Positions 50,601 to 58,675 of a DNA stretch of 64,000 nucleotides are shown in pieces. This stretch comes from JAVSMW01 sp032027005 (GTDB taxonomy: Bacteria; Bacillota; Thermincolia; Thermincolales; UBA2595), in the NCBI GenBank assembly GCA_032027005.1, contig JAVSMW010000004.1:128172-192171 (forward strand), read 5' to 3'. The notes below the pieces were generated by a model that was given only the letters and a program-made list of their open reading frames with translations, did not search any database and had not been told where the DNA came from. Position numbers and translations under genes: made by a program. Every line of letters begins with the position of its first letter. The first letter of the stretch is position 1.

Positions 50601-51381
50601 GCAAGCCTACAAAGCCACTATGGGACAGAGCTTTCAATCCCTTTTTCACTAATATCCTATTCTCGCCTTTCAGGGGAACAATATCGGCGACAGTCCCCAA
50701 ACATGCCAATTCAATAAGCTTGTCCGGCAGATAATCACTTTCAGCTGGGTCCAGCAATGCCTCAGCCAATTTGTAGGCAACTCCGGCGCCGGCCAGATCT
50801 TTAAATGGGTATGGACAATCACCCTGCTTTGGATTTACTACTGCCACAGCCCTGGGAATGACCTGAGGTGGCTCATGGTGGTCGGTGATAACAACATCGA
50901 TACTCATTCTGCGGGCGATATCTGCTTCTTCAACGGAAGCAATCCCGCTGTCTACTGTGATAATCAGAGAAATTCCGTCATGACTGGCGGCTGCAACCGC
51001 CCCTTTGTTCATCCCATATCCTTCAGTAAGCCGTTCGGGTATATAATAATCAACGATACCGCCTATACTGGAAATAGCATGCATTAAAATCGCGGTACTG
51101 GTTATCCCGTCAACATCATAGTCGCCGAATATGCGGATTTTTTCATGGTTCTTAATAGCCTGTTGAATCCTGGATACAGCTTTATCCAAATCCTTCATTA
51201 AAAAAGGAATAGGCACATTTTCTTCTTCATAAAGAAAAGCCCTGGCCTCATCAATAGTAGTTATCCCACGATTGACCAGGATCTGGGCAATTACTTTTGA
51301 AACACCTAATTTCATCGAAAAAATTTCCTGCAAGGCAGCATTGGGCTTTGGAATTTTCCATCTCTTGGCCTTATTTTTCAT
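47689..51381 (-). CDS. recJ: RecJ exonuclease fused to HIRAN and RecQ-like helicase
   Basis: A 1230-residue fusion. Residues 1-590 are RecJ: FGDYDVDGITST, ITDHHEPP, and AGRLGDAS. About 605-705 is a HIRAN domain (KVVGVTFENRQEV... IFLEREFNNPNDDN... VGYLNARLAKHFAPLLD). From about 745 a RecQ-like superfamily 2 helicase follows: FREKQ, Walker A GTGRGKS near 769, DESHH near 875, VTATAN, and QQCGRCGRDGRE. So a 5'-3' nuclease and a 3'-5' helicase that often cooperate are one chain. The last codons overlap the 45-bp direct repeat. Followed by relA. Confidence 0.93.
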   Translation of the reverse strand: MKNKAKRWKIPKPNAALQEIFSMKLGVSKVIAQILVNRGITTIDEARAFLYEEENVPIPFLMKDLDKAVSRIQQAIKNHEKIRIFGDYDVDGITSTAILMHAISSIGGIVDYYIPERLTEGYGMNKGAVAAASHDGISLIITVDSGIASVEEADIARRMSIDVVITDHHEPPQVIPRAVAVVNPKQGDCPYPFKDLAGAGVAYKLAEALLDPAESDYLPDKLIELACLGTVADIVPLKGENRILVKKGLKALSHSGFVGLQALMEQCGFKQGEINSRQVAFQLAPKINAAGRLGDASCAVKLLLCENKDEAAALAAELCALNEERQRVEAAIYQDALEIIEAGGVDLARDKVIVLAREGWHLGVIGIVASKLVQDFYRPVILMNIEGGTAKGSARSIPPFNLFQALQHNAQYLEKFGGHKQAAGLTMSVENVPLFSSAINRYADKQLTDEDLLPEIYVDCEVALTDLNEDTYRQMQMLAPYGCDNPAPVVVCRQAGIMDHFTVGLNGAHLKLKVSSTQLLLDAIGFNLGRQQDLVAQADYLDLAFSLEKNEWNGRTNLQLNIKDLRPYDEAVCFWEREEEREKSFIEELFQNAVTYLLDDYYRDIGDKEEFYTKVVGVTFENRQEVAAGLRNGEQIFLEREFNNPNDDNSIKVVTCSNTQVGYLNARLAKHFAPLLDRGDKYLANVSQVTGGADKNFGVNIVIFKKPEETRVEYEMRLARVREELSLQTDAELLNRIREALLGENPFREKQLAAIESLFRGVKTLAIFGTGRGKSAVFQTMAAFKAIRHREMTVIVYPLRALVNDQFENMAARLSPLGLRVFKGNGSLSAGERARLFNAIAQGWVDVLLTTPEFISYHVSKFQTAARKTGLFVVDESHHIGMASNSHRPHYKKLGDLVESLGNPVVLAVTATANDDVAGEIINTLGIEQVVIDPHVRENLRLVDKRNWLDKNGYLKRVVGTGDKTIIYVNSRLQTVELAAMLRESLPKMAEQIIFYHAGLKSEQRNIIEQMFRSGQVKTVVSTSAFGEGIDIPDVKNIIVFHLNFNFTEFNQQCGRCGRDGREALIHLLCGRRDAAINRFILDASAPDRDNLGKLYTVLRELAAKSQPISQTNEEIAKILKRNGVGYARSGFVSAGLGVLEELELIQRESAGRERQIYLLPAPGKKLKIEDSFRFVEGQEEKSAFKNFEKYFFEASPEELLEFINRPIYPQKYLPGNVDVSDLSIIQTGS

Positions 51382-51798
51382 GTCTCTCCCCCATGTTAGA
51401 TTCCCTCTAATAATTATAAACTATAGGATTAATATAGTAAACGGGCAGTGAGGGGAAGTGGTGGTGGGTGCGGGTAGTGGGTAGTGATGATTGGGGTTGT
51501 GGCTATACTGATACCGCTTACGCGGGCAGCATAAAAATAAGTAAGTATAAATAACAAATTAGCCGCGGATGAACGCGGATAAACACGGATAAAAAATTGG
51601 CAGTAATTATTGGGAACTGATAAGAGATCCACCAGTAATCTCTCACCACTCCCACTTCTATCAGCGTTAATCCGCGTTAATCCGCGTTAATCCGCGGCAA
51701 TTTTTAGTTTTTTAAATTTGACAGCTCGCTCAGGGAACCTTCCGGCCACTTTAATATTTATTGTCTACTAGATGATGTTTTTCACTACTCACTACTCA

Positions 51799-52140
51799 CT
51801 ACCCTCTATTCATTGATTTCTCTCCACTTTCCACTTGCGGCTCACAGTTCGTGGCGGGAGAATCACCACTCTTCTTCTTCAGATATTCGATTTCCCTTTC
51901 CCGGGTTTCCAGCAAAGTTTTGTAGTCCTTCATTCGTTTCTTCATCCTGAGTTGTTTAACAATCCCAAAAAGCCCGGCTGACATGGCTCCAATAAGGGCC
52001 GAGCCTAAAATCACTAAAACCAGGGATATGCTTTTCAGCTGCCACAAAAGTAAAGTTATATCAACCATGGTGGCATTTTGTACAGCAAACACAGCAACCG
52101 CAATGGAGAAAATGAGTCCAAAGACAAGATAAACAGGCAT
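51799..52140 (-). CDS. LapA-family (DUF1049) membrane protein
   Basis: A 113-residue protein with two hydrophobic helices (VYLVFGLIFSIAVAVFAV; LVLVILGSALIGAMSAGLFG) and a charged coiled tail (MKDYKTLLETREREIEYLKKK, shown split: MKDYKTLLETRE, REIEYLKKK). This is the layout of LapA/DUF1049. It follows the next membrane gene by 21 bases. The stretch 51382-51798 upstream of it on this strand's far side holds GT-rich low-complexity sequence and two CCGCGG-type repeats, no gene. Confidence 0.75.
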   Translation of the reverse strand: MPVYLVFGLIFSIAVAVFAVQNATMVDITLLLWQLKSISLVLVILGSALIGAMSAGLFGIVKQLRMKKRMKDYKTLLETREREIEYLKKKSGDSPATNCEPQVESGEKSMNRG

Positions 52141-52161
52141 GTGCTCTCCCCCAAAAATATT

Positions 52162-52617
52162 TTAGAACAAAATAAGCGAAATAAAAGCAGACATCAATAT
52201 GCTGTAAACTATTTTAATAAATCCACCAAAAAAACTCTTGGTGATATTGCTTAACCCTATTGATATCGGGGTGGTTATAAGCCTGCCAATCAGCCCCAGC
52301 CACATAAACAACCCTAACAGGCCTCCTAAAAAAAGGACTGCCAAAACTCCTGTGCCAAAACCTGTTATTCCAGCACCGGTCAAGGCTAAATTAGCTTCCC
52401 GGTACTTATTGCTCAGGACAAAAGCCATCGTCTGAACAACAAGATGTATGCAGGTTAAAACAACCAGCATTTCTAAAGTAATTCCGGAAAACCCGGTATA
52501 CCAGCCGTAACTCCATAGAAGGGCAGGGGGTACAAAAATTCCCACTGAAGCCTTCCACAGCGCGAAAAACATGGAGGCGGTAATCATTATAATAAGGGCA
52601 AACTTTAACCAAATCAT
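52162..52617 (-). CDS. Polytopic membrane protein (DUF456-like)
   Basis: A 151-residue protein with four hydrophobic segments and a Gly-rich motif (GAGITGFGTGVLAVLFLGGLLG in pieces: GAGITGFGTG, LAVLFLGGLLG). Some resemblance to DUF456, not certain. No known function. It starts about 170 bases after secF and its terminator, with lapA-like gene downstream. Confidence 0.5.
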   Translation of the reverse strand: MIWLKFALIIMITASMFFALWKASVGIFVPPALLWSYGWYTGFSGITLEMLVVLTCIHLVVQTMAFVLSNKYREANLALTGAGITGFGTGVLAVLFLGGLLGLFMWLGLIGRLITTPISIGLSNITKSFFGGFIKIVYSILMSAFISLILF

Positions 52618-52724
52618 GAAATCTCTCCATACGTCAAATCCTCTTACCTATATTTACCGCCGTTAATTCTTCCTATTCTGCCAAAACCCTAATTATCCTT
52701 TTTTATTTTAACAATCTCAGCAGC

Positions 52725-52754
52725 AAAAAAGGATGCCCCTTTTTGGAGCATCCC
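52725..52754 (-). terminator. Terminator of secD-secF
   Basis: Minus-strand GGATGCTCC-AAAAA-GGGGCATCC followed by TTTTTTG. Confidence 0.88.
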
Positions 52755-52788
52755 CTAATTGCTATATCATTTTGCTACGCAGGTCATT

Positions 52789-53679
52789 TTACGCTTTTCC
52801 TTTTTCCATTTTTCTAAATACCACCCAGAGCGGGGCTGCATTGAAGATTGATGAGTAAACTCCACTAATAACACCAATCAACATGGCCAGTATGAAATAT
52901 TTTATATTGCCCCCGCCAAATACAAACAGAGCAATCAAAACAAATATCGTTGTAAGACCTGTGTTTATGGACCTGGTCAGAGTCTGCATTATACTGACAT
53001 TGGCCAGGGCCTCAACGTCCTGCCCTTTCTTGCGTTTCTTTAAGTTCTCTCTGATTCTGTCAAAAATAATAATCGTATCATTAATGGAGTAACCTACTAC
53101 TGTTAACATTGCTGCCACAAAGGCACTGTCAACTTCCCACCAGAACAAAGAGAAGAGCCCAAGAACCAGTAAAATGTCATGGAATAAAGCAATAATAGCG
53201 GAAATTCCAAACTTAAATTCAAACCGGAAGGCTATGTAGATCAATTTGAGGGTAAAGGCGACTAATAGTGCGTAAATGGCATTTCTGGTCAGTTCGCTTC
53301 CCATTACCGGACCTACTTTATCCATACTCATCTTGGACCTGTCAAAAGGCGATACTTTCTCCTCCAAAACTTTAAGGACTTCAGCCTCTTTCGCATCGTT
53401 CAGAACAGGAGTCCTGAGTAAAGCCGTTTTTGTTCCAGACAGCTGAATAACACTTTTCTCCAGACCGACTGATTCCAGAGCACCTCTTATTTCAGCCACA
53501 GTAACATCTTCTTTGAATTCAATACCGATCAGGTTGCCACCTGTAAAATCTATGCCTAAATTCAGAGGAGTTCTCACAGTTACCCAGTGATAAGCCATAG
53601 AGAATAAACCGGGAATAATAATTAACAGGGAAAGGATAAACCACAGGTTCCGTCTTCCAATAATGTTCATGTTCATCAT
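52789..53679 (-). CDS. secF: Protein translocase subunit SecF
   Basis: Membrane subunit that uses the proton gradient to pull proteins through SecYEG. About 296 residues, with GIDFTGGNLIGIEF near 50, and the conserved GYSINDTIIIFDRIRENLK plus SINTGLTTIFVLIALFVFGG in the C-terminal helices. I set the start at ATG 53679 (MMNMNIIGRR) with AGGAGG upstream; the longer frame overlaps secD. Follows secD directly. Confidence 0.94.
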   Translation of the reverse strand: MMNMNIIGRRNLWFILSLLIIIPGLFSMAYHWVTVRTPLNLGIDFTGGNLIGIEFKEDVTVAEIRGALESVGLEKSVIQLSGTKTALLRTPVLNDAKEAEVLKVLEEKVSPFDRSKMSMDKVGPVMGSELTRNAIYALLVAFTLKLIYIAFRFEFKFGISAIIALFHDILLVLGLFSLFWWEVDSAFVAAMLTVVGYSINDTIIIFDRIRENLKKRKKGQDVEALANVSIMQTLTRSINTGLTTIFVLIALFVFGGGNIKYFILAMLIGVISGVYSSIFNAAPLWVVFRKMEKGKA

Positions 53680-53683
53680 CACC

Positions 53684-54934
53684 TTATCCCTCCTGTACCC
53701 CGTATAATTTTTTATTTTTAATCCCGGCATCAACAGTAAGCCTTAACATCCATTTAGTAAGCGTAACCGCTGTAAATAAGCTCGCAAACACACCAGCCCC
53801 GAGGGTGATAGCAAAGCCCTTGATGGTGCCTGTCCCAAAATAATAAAGAACTAATGCTGTAATAATAACTGTGGCATTGGCATCAAAGATTGCTGTAAAG
53901 CCCCGGGTAAAACCGTTCTCAATGGACCTTCTCAGAGAATTGCCTTCCCGGATTTCTTCCTTGATCCGTTCGAAAATAATTACGTTAGCATCAACCGCGA
54001 TGCCAATGGAGAGGAGGAAACCGGCAATGCCCGGCAGGGTAAGGGTGACATGAAGAGCGGCAAAAATACCCAATAGAATCAAAATGTAAAAGCCAAGAGC
54101 CAAATTGGCAATTAAGCCAGGTAATCTGTAGAATAACAACATGAATAAAAGTACTGCGGAAACACCGACAATTCCTGCCGTGGTTGACTTCGCCAGGGAG
54201 TCAGCACCTATGGTCGGACCAACCCGCTGGACTGCAACTTTTTCAAGCACAACCGGCAGCGCACCTGATCTTAAAATAACAGCTAACTGGTTAGCCTCTG
54301 CCAGAGTGGCAAAGCCACCGCTTATCTGTGCGTCACCTGTGGTAATCGGTTCCCTGACAAAGGGGCTGGAAACTATATCTTTATCTAAGTAAATGGAGAT
54401 TACTCTGTTCGGATCATTGGAGTTGGGATATTTCCTGACGAGTTCGGTTGTGATATCTGCGAACTTTTTGGCGCCCTCATCATTAAACTTCAGAGCAACA
54501 TAATGTTCGTTGGTGGTGGGGTTAGTTGCGGCTTGAGCATCTTTTAAATCTGCCCCTTGGAGAACAACTTTATTATCAGGTGTTACAAATTTAAGCTGGG
54601 CCGTCCGGCCAATTAGATCAATGGCGTTATCAGCGTCTTTGACACCAGCCAGTTCAACAATCAGCCTGTTATTACCCTGTTTTTGGATAATTGGTTCCTT
54701 AACCCCAAACTGATTGACCCGGTTTTCGATAATCGCCTTGACCCGGTCGATGGAGTCAGGCTTTATCGGTGCCTCCGGTGTGTCAACCGCTTCCAGAACC
54801 ACGTGAACTCCACCCTGGAGGTCTAAGCCCAGGCTGATATATTTCTGAAAAACTTTATATCGAACCACGGCGAAACTTGTAAGTCCTAAAACAAGAACAA
54901 CTGCAATAAGTATGGCGATACTTTTGGACTTCAT
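53684..54934 (-). CDS. secD: Protein translocase subunit SecD
   Basis: A 416-residue partner of SecF: N-terminal helix, GLDLQGGVHVVLEA near 37, extracellular P1 domain (NRVNQFGVKEPIIQKQGNNRLIVELAG in pieces: NRVNQFGVKEP, GNNRLIVELAG), and the C-terminal SIGIAVDANVIIFERIKEE, RGFTAIFDANATVIITALVL. The P1 region is short, as in Gram-positives. First gene of secDF. Upstream, 54995-55030 has two C9 homopolymers. Confidence 0.95.
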   Translation of the reverse strand: MKSKSIAILIAVVLVLGLTSFAVVRYKVFQKYISLGLDLQGGVHVVLEAVDTPEAPIKPDSIDRVKAIIENRVNQFGVKEPIIQKQGNNRLIVELAGVKDADNAIDLIGRTAQLKFVTPDNKVVLQGADLKDAQAATNPTTNEHYVALKFNDEGAKKFADITTELVRKYPNSNDPNRVISIYLDKDIVSSPFVREPITTGDAQISGGFATLAEANQLAVILRSGALPVVLEKVAVQRVGPTIGADSLAKSTTAGIVGVSAVLLFMLLFYRLPGLIANLALGFYILILLGIFAALHVTLTLPGIAGFLLSIGIAVDANVIIFERIKEEIREGNSLRRSIENGFTRGFTAIFDANATVIITALVLYYFGTGTIKGFAITLGAGVFASLFTAVTLTKWMLRLTVDAGIKNKKLYGVQEG

Positions 54935-55071
54935 TATGTAGGTTTCCTCCTTAAAGAATTTTATAATTGCCTTATCGACCTATGGAGGTTGTCCTAACCC
55001 CCCCCCCGAAATATTATATACCCCCCCCAAAACCTTGTCAATAAAAGCACAATTAACCTAAATTCGACACT

Positions 55072-55731
55072 TTAAAGCAGCTTAGCACCATTTATCTCCA
55101 GGCCAAACTGAGCTTTTAAGTAATCAGCTGCCCGGCGGGAGAGTATCATTCTGCTAAGAAATATTTCAAAGTATTCCATGACAGGGCAAATTTCAATATC
55201 GATGGTCAATTCCATGGTAATAGTCCTGGTCTCCCCATTAACTCTCAGGAAAGAATGTTCAACAGCATAGTTAACCCGGTCATGAATATCAAAAGTTGCA
55301 AAATCCTGATTACGCACCCGTGAACGGTGAACGTCTGATTTGTCTGCCAGAATTAGTGCGGCTGCGGCACTGTTGACGGGCTGTCCATACTCTTCTTCAT
55401 GATTACCGATAGCGGAGATGACCATGGCAATATCTTCAGGCGGCATTCCTTTCTGGGATAAAATATGGAAAGCCATAGTTGCTCCAGACTGCCCGTGGTC
55501 ATATCGGCTGACCATATTTCCAATGTCATGCATATAGCCGGCAATGGCAGCAAGTTCTATCTCACGCTGGGGATAGTTCAACCGCTCCAGGATATTCCGC
55601 GAAATCCGGGATATGAGATTAACATGCCGAAAGCCATGCTCGGTGAAACCCATAACCCCCAAAAATTCATTACCTTTTCTGATACATGTATCAACGACAG
55701 GATCCTTTTTTATATCTTCAAGAGTAACCAA
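55072..55731 (-). CDS. HD-domain phosphohydrolase
   Basis: A 219-residue HD protein: HGFRHVNLISRISRNIL near 33-49, then GYMHDIGN near 66 and IGNHEEEYG near 105, covering the H...HD...H metal motif. Probably a phosphohydrolase acting on a nucleotide; the substrate is unknown. It lies between yajC and secD, a position where HD genes are common in Peptococcaceae. The 3' end encodes LIDIEICPVMEYFEIF. Confidence 0.82.
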   Translation of the reverse strand: MVTLEDIKKDPVVDTCIRKGNEFLGVMGFTEHGFRHVNLISRISRNILERLNYPQREIELAAIAGYMHDIGNMVSRYDHGQSGATMAFHILSQKGMPPEDIAMVISAIGNHEEEYGQPVNSAAAALILADKSDVHRSRVRNQDFATFDIHDRVNYAVEHSFLRVNGETRTITMELTIDIEICPVMEYFEIFLSRMILSRRAADYLKAQFGLEINGAKLL

Positions 55732-55886
55732 TTTCTAACCCCCTTACAACGATAAATGCTATTTTGGTGTTGGTCCTGCAAATCATAATTCTATTTTACA
55801 GTAAAAATTCCTTTTTTGATACCGTTATCTTATTTTTCACAAATTAATAACTTCTTATTTGTCATTTTTTATTCAACAGCCGGACA

Positions 55887-55927
55887 AAAAAAGAGAGCCT
55901 CACAAGTCAATTTACTTATGAGAATCT
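55887..55927 (-). terminator. Terminator near yajC
   Basis: Minus-strand CTCATAAGT-AAATTG-ACTTGTGAG extended by GAGA/TCTC and followed by seven T. It belongs to a transcript arriving from yajC. The stretch 55940-56035 is simple sequence (repeats of TTACTGATTA and CACTTGCAACTAG) with no gene. Confidence 0.75.
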
Positions 55928-56035
55928 CCCCTACCAATTCCTGAACTGATTACTGATTACTGATTATTTTTTACTGTTTACTGATCACTTGTCACTTGCA
56001 ACTAGTCACTTGCAACTAGTTACTTGCCACTTTTC

Positions 56036-56299
56036 CTAGCTTCCGGTACCTTCGGAGCGGGCAATGGCTGATTTGAGAACCTCAATTTGAGTGCTCTCGG
56101 CAACTTGTAAGATGACGGTATCATCTTTAACCTTTACAACTGTACCCAGGATTCCGCCATAAGTAGTTACCTTGACTCGGGGTGCCAGACTGTTGATAGT
56201 ATTTTGCTGCTGTTTCTGCCTTTGCTGTTGCGGCCTGATGATCAGGAAATAAAAGATAGCAACTAGTGCCACCATATATATAATAGTCCCGTATTGCAT
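56036..56299 (-). CDS. yajC: Preprotein translocase accessory subunit YajC
   Basis: An 87-residue single-span membrane protein: N-terminal helix IIYMVALVAIFYFLIIRPQQQRQK (in pieces: VALVAIFYFLIIRPQQQRQK), then a basic/beta domain (VTTYGGILGTVVKVKDDTVIL). The RPQQ after the helix is diagnostic. Forms the SecDF-YajC complex. It lies 17 bases after tgt, the usual tgt-yajC order. Confidence 0.95.
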   Translation of the reverse strand: MQYGTIIYMVALVAIFYFLIIRPQQQRQKQQQNTINSLAPRVKVTTYGGILGTVVKVKDDTVILQVAESTQIEVLKSAIARSEGTGS

Positions 56300-56315
56300 T
56301 TTTCTCCTCCTTTCT

Positions 56316-57467
56316 TTAGTTAAAATTTATTCCTATTTTAGAAAAAAATTCCTTTTTTTCATACCCGTATTTGGCGAAAAATTCATTTCGCAGTTCGGGC
56401 AGGGTGTCTTCGGCAATGGACTGGCGGACTTTCTGCATCAGGGTCAGCAGAAAATGAAGATTATGAATTGTGGCCAACCGCAGCCCTAAAATCTCCTCAG
56501 CTTTAAACAGGTGTCTTAGATAGGCCCTGGAATAGTTCCGACATGTATAACAGGAGCATTCCTCATCCAGCGGCCTGAAATCACCGGTGTTTGCCGCATT
56601 TTTGATTACCACTTTACCTGCGGAGGTCATTACCGTACCATTGCGGGCAATCCGGGTCGGGAGCACACAATCAAACATGTCTACCCCTCTCATCACACCT
56701 TCGATTAAACAATCCGGCGAACCAACACCCATCAGATATCTGGGCTTGTCTACCGGTAAATGCGGAATTGTAAAATCCAGCACTTCATACATCAGCGGTT
56801 TAGGTTCACCGACACTTAAACCTCCGATTCCATAGCCTGGAAAACCTATTTCAGTAAGCTCCCTGGCGCTTCTTTCCCGCAGGTCCTTGAACATCCCCCC
56901 CTGAACAATGCCAAAAAGGGCTTGGTCCTCTCTCTTTAAAGCTTCTTTACACCGGCCGGCCCAGCGGGTTGTTCTTTCCAGGGCCGCCAGAGTATATTCC
57001 CAACTGCTGGGATAGGGTGCACATTCGTCAAAGGCCATCACAATGTCTGAACCCAAAGCCATTTGTACTTCAATTGACGTTTCAGGACTCATAAAATGGG
57101 TCGACCCGTCCAGGTGTGATTTAAAAGTAACCCCATCCTCACCTATTTTCCTTAAAGGCCCCAGGCTAAAAACCTGAAATCCTCCGCTATCTGTTAAGAT
57201 AGGCCGATACCAGTTCATAAACCGGTGCAGCCCCCCTGCTTCCCTGATCAGATCTGCACCTGGCCGTAGATACAGATGATATGTATTACTAAGTATTATC
57301 TGGGCATTCATTTCCTTTAGTTCCTCAGGGGTCATGGCCTTAACAGTGGCCTGGGTTCCCACCGGCATAAAAATAGGCGTTTCAATAATCCCATGAGGAG
57401 TATGAAGTCTTCCCAACCGGGCTTTAGTCCGCTTGCACTCTTTGATCAGCTCATAAGTTACAGCCAA
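56316..57467 (-). CDS. tgt: tRNA-guanine transglycosylase (queuine)
   Basis: Exchanges G34 for preQ1 in QU(N)-tRNAs. About 383 residues with TPIFMPVGTQATVKA, the nucleophile region LTDSGGFQVFS and SHLDGS, FDECAPYP, GGLSVGEPKP and the zinc site CSCYTCRNYSRAYLRHL. I chose TTG 57467 as start because GGGAGGAG precedes it; the longer frame to 57527 begins with an alanine-glycine-rich run of no known counterpart. A QueG-like protein occurs elsewhere in the window but its link to queuosine is doubtful. Confidence 0.95.
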   Translation of the reverse strand: MAVTYELIKECKRTKARLGRLHTPHGIIETPIFMPVGTQATVKAMTPEELKEMNAQIILSNTYHLYLRPGADLIREAGGLHRFMNWYRPILTDSGGFQVFSLGPLRKIGEDGVTFKSHLDGSTHFMSPETSIEVQMALGSDIVMAFDECAPYPSSWEYTLAALERTTRWAGRCKEALKREDQALFGIVQGGMFKDLRERSARELTEIGFPGYGIGGLSVGEPKPLMYEVLDFTIPHLPVDKPRYLMGVGSPDCLIEGVMRGVDMFDCVLPTRIARNGTVMTSAGKVVIKNAANTGDFRPLDEECSCYTCRNYSRAYLRHLFKAEEILGLRLATIHNLHFLLTLMQKVRQSIAEDTLPELRNEFFAKYGYEKKEFFSKIGINFN

Positions 57468-57662
57468 TGGTTCTCCTCCCGCAGCAGCAGCCGTAAATTC
57501 ATTGAAAAATTGATCTCTATTTGTCAATTATAGCAAAACAAAGTATTAAAGGCAAATTTCTCCTATCAAGTGAGCACTAGCCATCGGGTGTTATTAGCAT
57601 TGCATCCCCCATGCTCACGGGAAGCAGGAGGGGTGTCCATTTTGCACTTCTGTAAGTAATAT

Positions 57663-57691
57663 ATTATACCAAAACCAGTGGTCTTTATCAA
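57663..57691 (-). promoter_or_regulatory. Promoter of tgt-yajC
   Basis: Minus-strand TTGATA (57686-57691), 17 bases, TGGTATAAT with TATAAT at 57663-57668. It leaves a leader of almost 200 bases before the tgt start, containing a CCCCTCC...GGGGG hairpin region but no riboswitch I can name. Confidence 0.75.
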
Positions 57692-57849
57692 CCTCTGGTT
57701 TCGTCTGAACAGCCTCTTCCATATGGCTTAGTGTTTATATTAAAAGAGCTGTAGGAACTGTGTATGAGGCTATATTTCGATTAGAACAATATCTATTTGC
57801 CAATCTTATGTATCTTATCCTTCCCATTTCCGGTTCCTTTCATGAACAA

Positions 57850-58070
57850 ATCGACCCAAACCACCTTTCCGCTTTTGGAATGCAGGACCGGTATCCGAAT
57901 GCTGCTGCGTCGGTCATAGTCTTTCTCCTTTTTAAATTGTCAAAGAGCAATTTATATAAAAGGGGTGCCATCTTTTCCCCTGTGGCAGCGGGTTCCCACG
58001 ACTCCCCTATGGGGAGTTTCGGCCTGTACCCGGCAGGCCATCGTCAGGCGTGGGGCGTCATTTAATCATA
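57850..58070 (-). promoter_or_regulatory. Structured leader and tiny ORF of mobile-element type
   Basis: The minus strand carries a series of hairpins: GGCCTG/CAGGCC near 58016, ACTCCCC/GGGGAGT near 58003, and GGTGCCATC...-type pairing near 57965. AAGGAGAAAGACT then leads to an ATG at 57917 with a 25-codon frame (MTDAAAFGYRSCIPK...). An alternative frame without a start reads RRSSIRIPVLHSKSG. It resembles leaders found upstream of genes in clostridial mobile elements, here left with a truncated gene. Nothing else is seen in 57692-58124. Confidence 0.35.
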
Positions 58071-58124
58071 GAGCTTTGCTTTAAGGGCTAGTATCTGGCT
58101 CTCCTACATCTTTGCTTCCACCCT

Positions 58125-58469
58125 CTACTTTTCCTCGTGCCTTCTGAGCTCTGCTAATTCTTTTTCATACTGTTCATTGTTACTCTGGAGGATTCGAAGA
58201 TTAGCATTTTGGGTTTCAAGTTCATGTTTCAGCCTGGCAATCTGCTCTTTAAGCTCTTCACTTTCCTGTCTGGCTTTCTCTTCTGCATTGTTAGCTGCAT
58301 CAATGTATTCCTGAGTAGTGCATCTAACATCGTTCTGGATATTCTTCACTGCAATCTCAAAGGCTCCCTCAAAGGCTGCTGCCAAGTAACTGTCATCTCC
58401 AAGCTCATAAACCATTTCCTCTATTTCCTCAAGGATCCTTCTTTCCATTTCTTGTGTTGCTGTCATCAT
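58125..58469 (-). CDS. Coiled-coil protein, unknown
   Basis: A 114-residue acidic protein. The first half (MTATQEMERRILEEIEEMV... YLAAAFEGAFEIAV) is helical, and residues 65-112 form a coiled coil (EEKARQESEELKEQIARL, ELETQNANLRILQS, EYEKELAELRR). I do not recognise a family. Similar small coiled-coil genes are common in clostridial mobile elements. AGGAGG precedes the ATG. Confidence 0.65.
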   Translation of the reverse strand: MMTATQEMERRILEEIEEMVYELGDDSYLAAAFEGAFEIAVKNIQNDVRCTTQEYIDAANNAEEKARQESEELKEQIARLKHELETQNANLRILQSNNEQYEKELAELRRHEEK

Positions 58470-58579
58470 TTCAATTCCTCCTACTTATCGTTTTTTGTAT
58501 TTTCATAAGGTGCTTGTTTTATTGAGTATTTCCTTATCTTTATTCTAACTTTCCCACCACCCTTGGCAATCTATGTTGA

Positions 58580-58653
58580 GTAAATGACAATTTTATGAAA
58601 AAAAATTATCATTTACGTAAGCGATATATACATTACGCTTTATTTTGGTATAA
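58580..58653 (+). promoter_or_regulatory. Hairpin and promoter upstream of the nuclease-like gene
   Basis: GTAAATGACAATTTT pairs with AAAATTATCATTTAC (58580-58616, one mismatch), followed by GGTATAAT at about 58648, 28 bases before the start. The stem may be an operator. Its right arm recurs in inverse form at 63183-63203. Confidence 0.5.
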
Positions 58654-58675
58654 TTTAGTAAAGGCAGGTGTTTAT

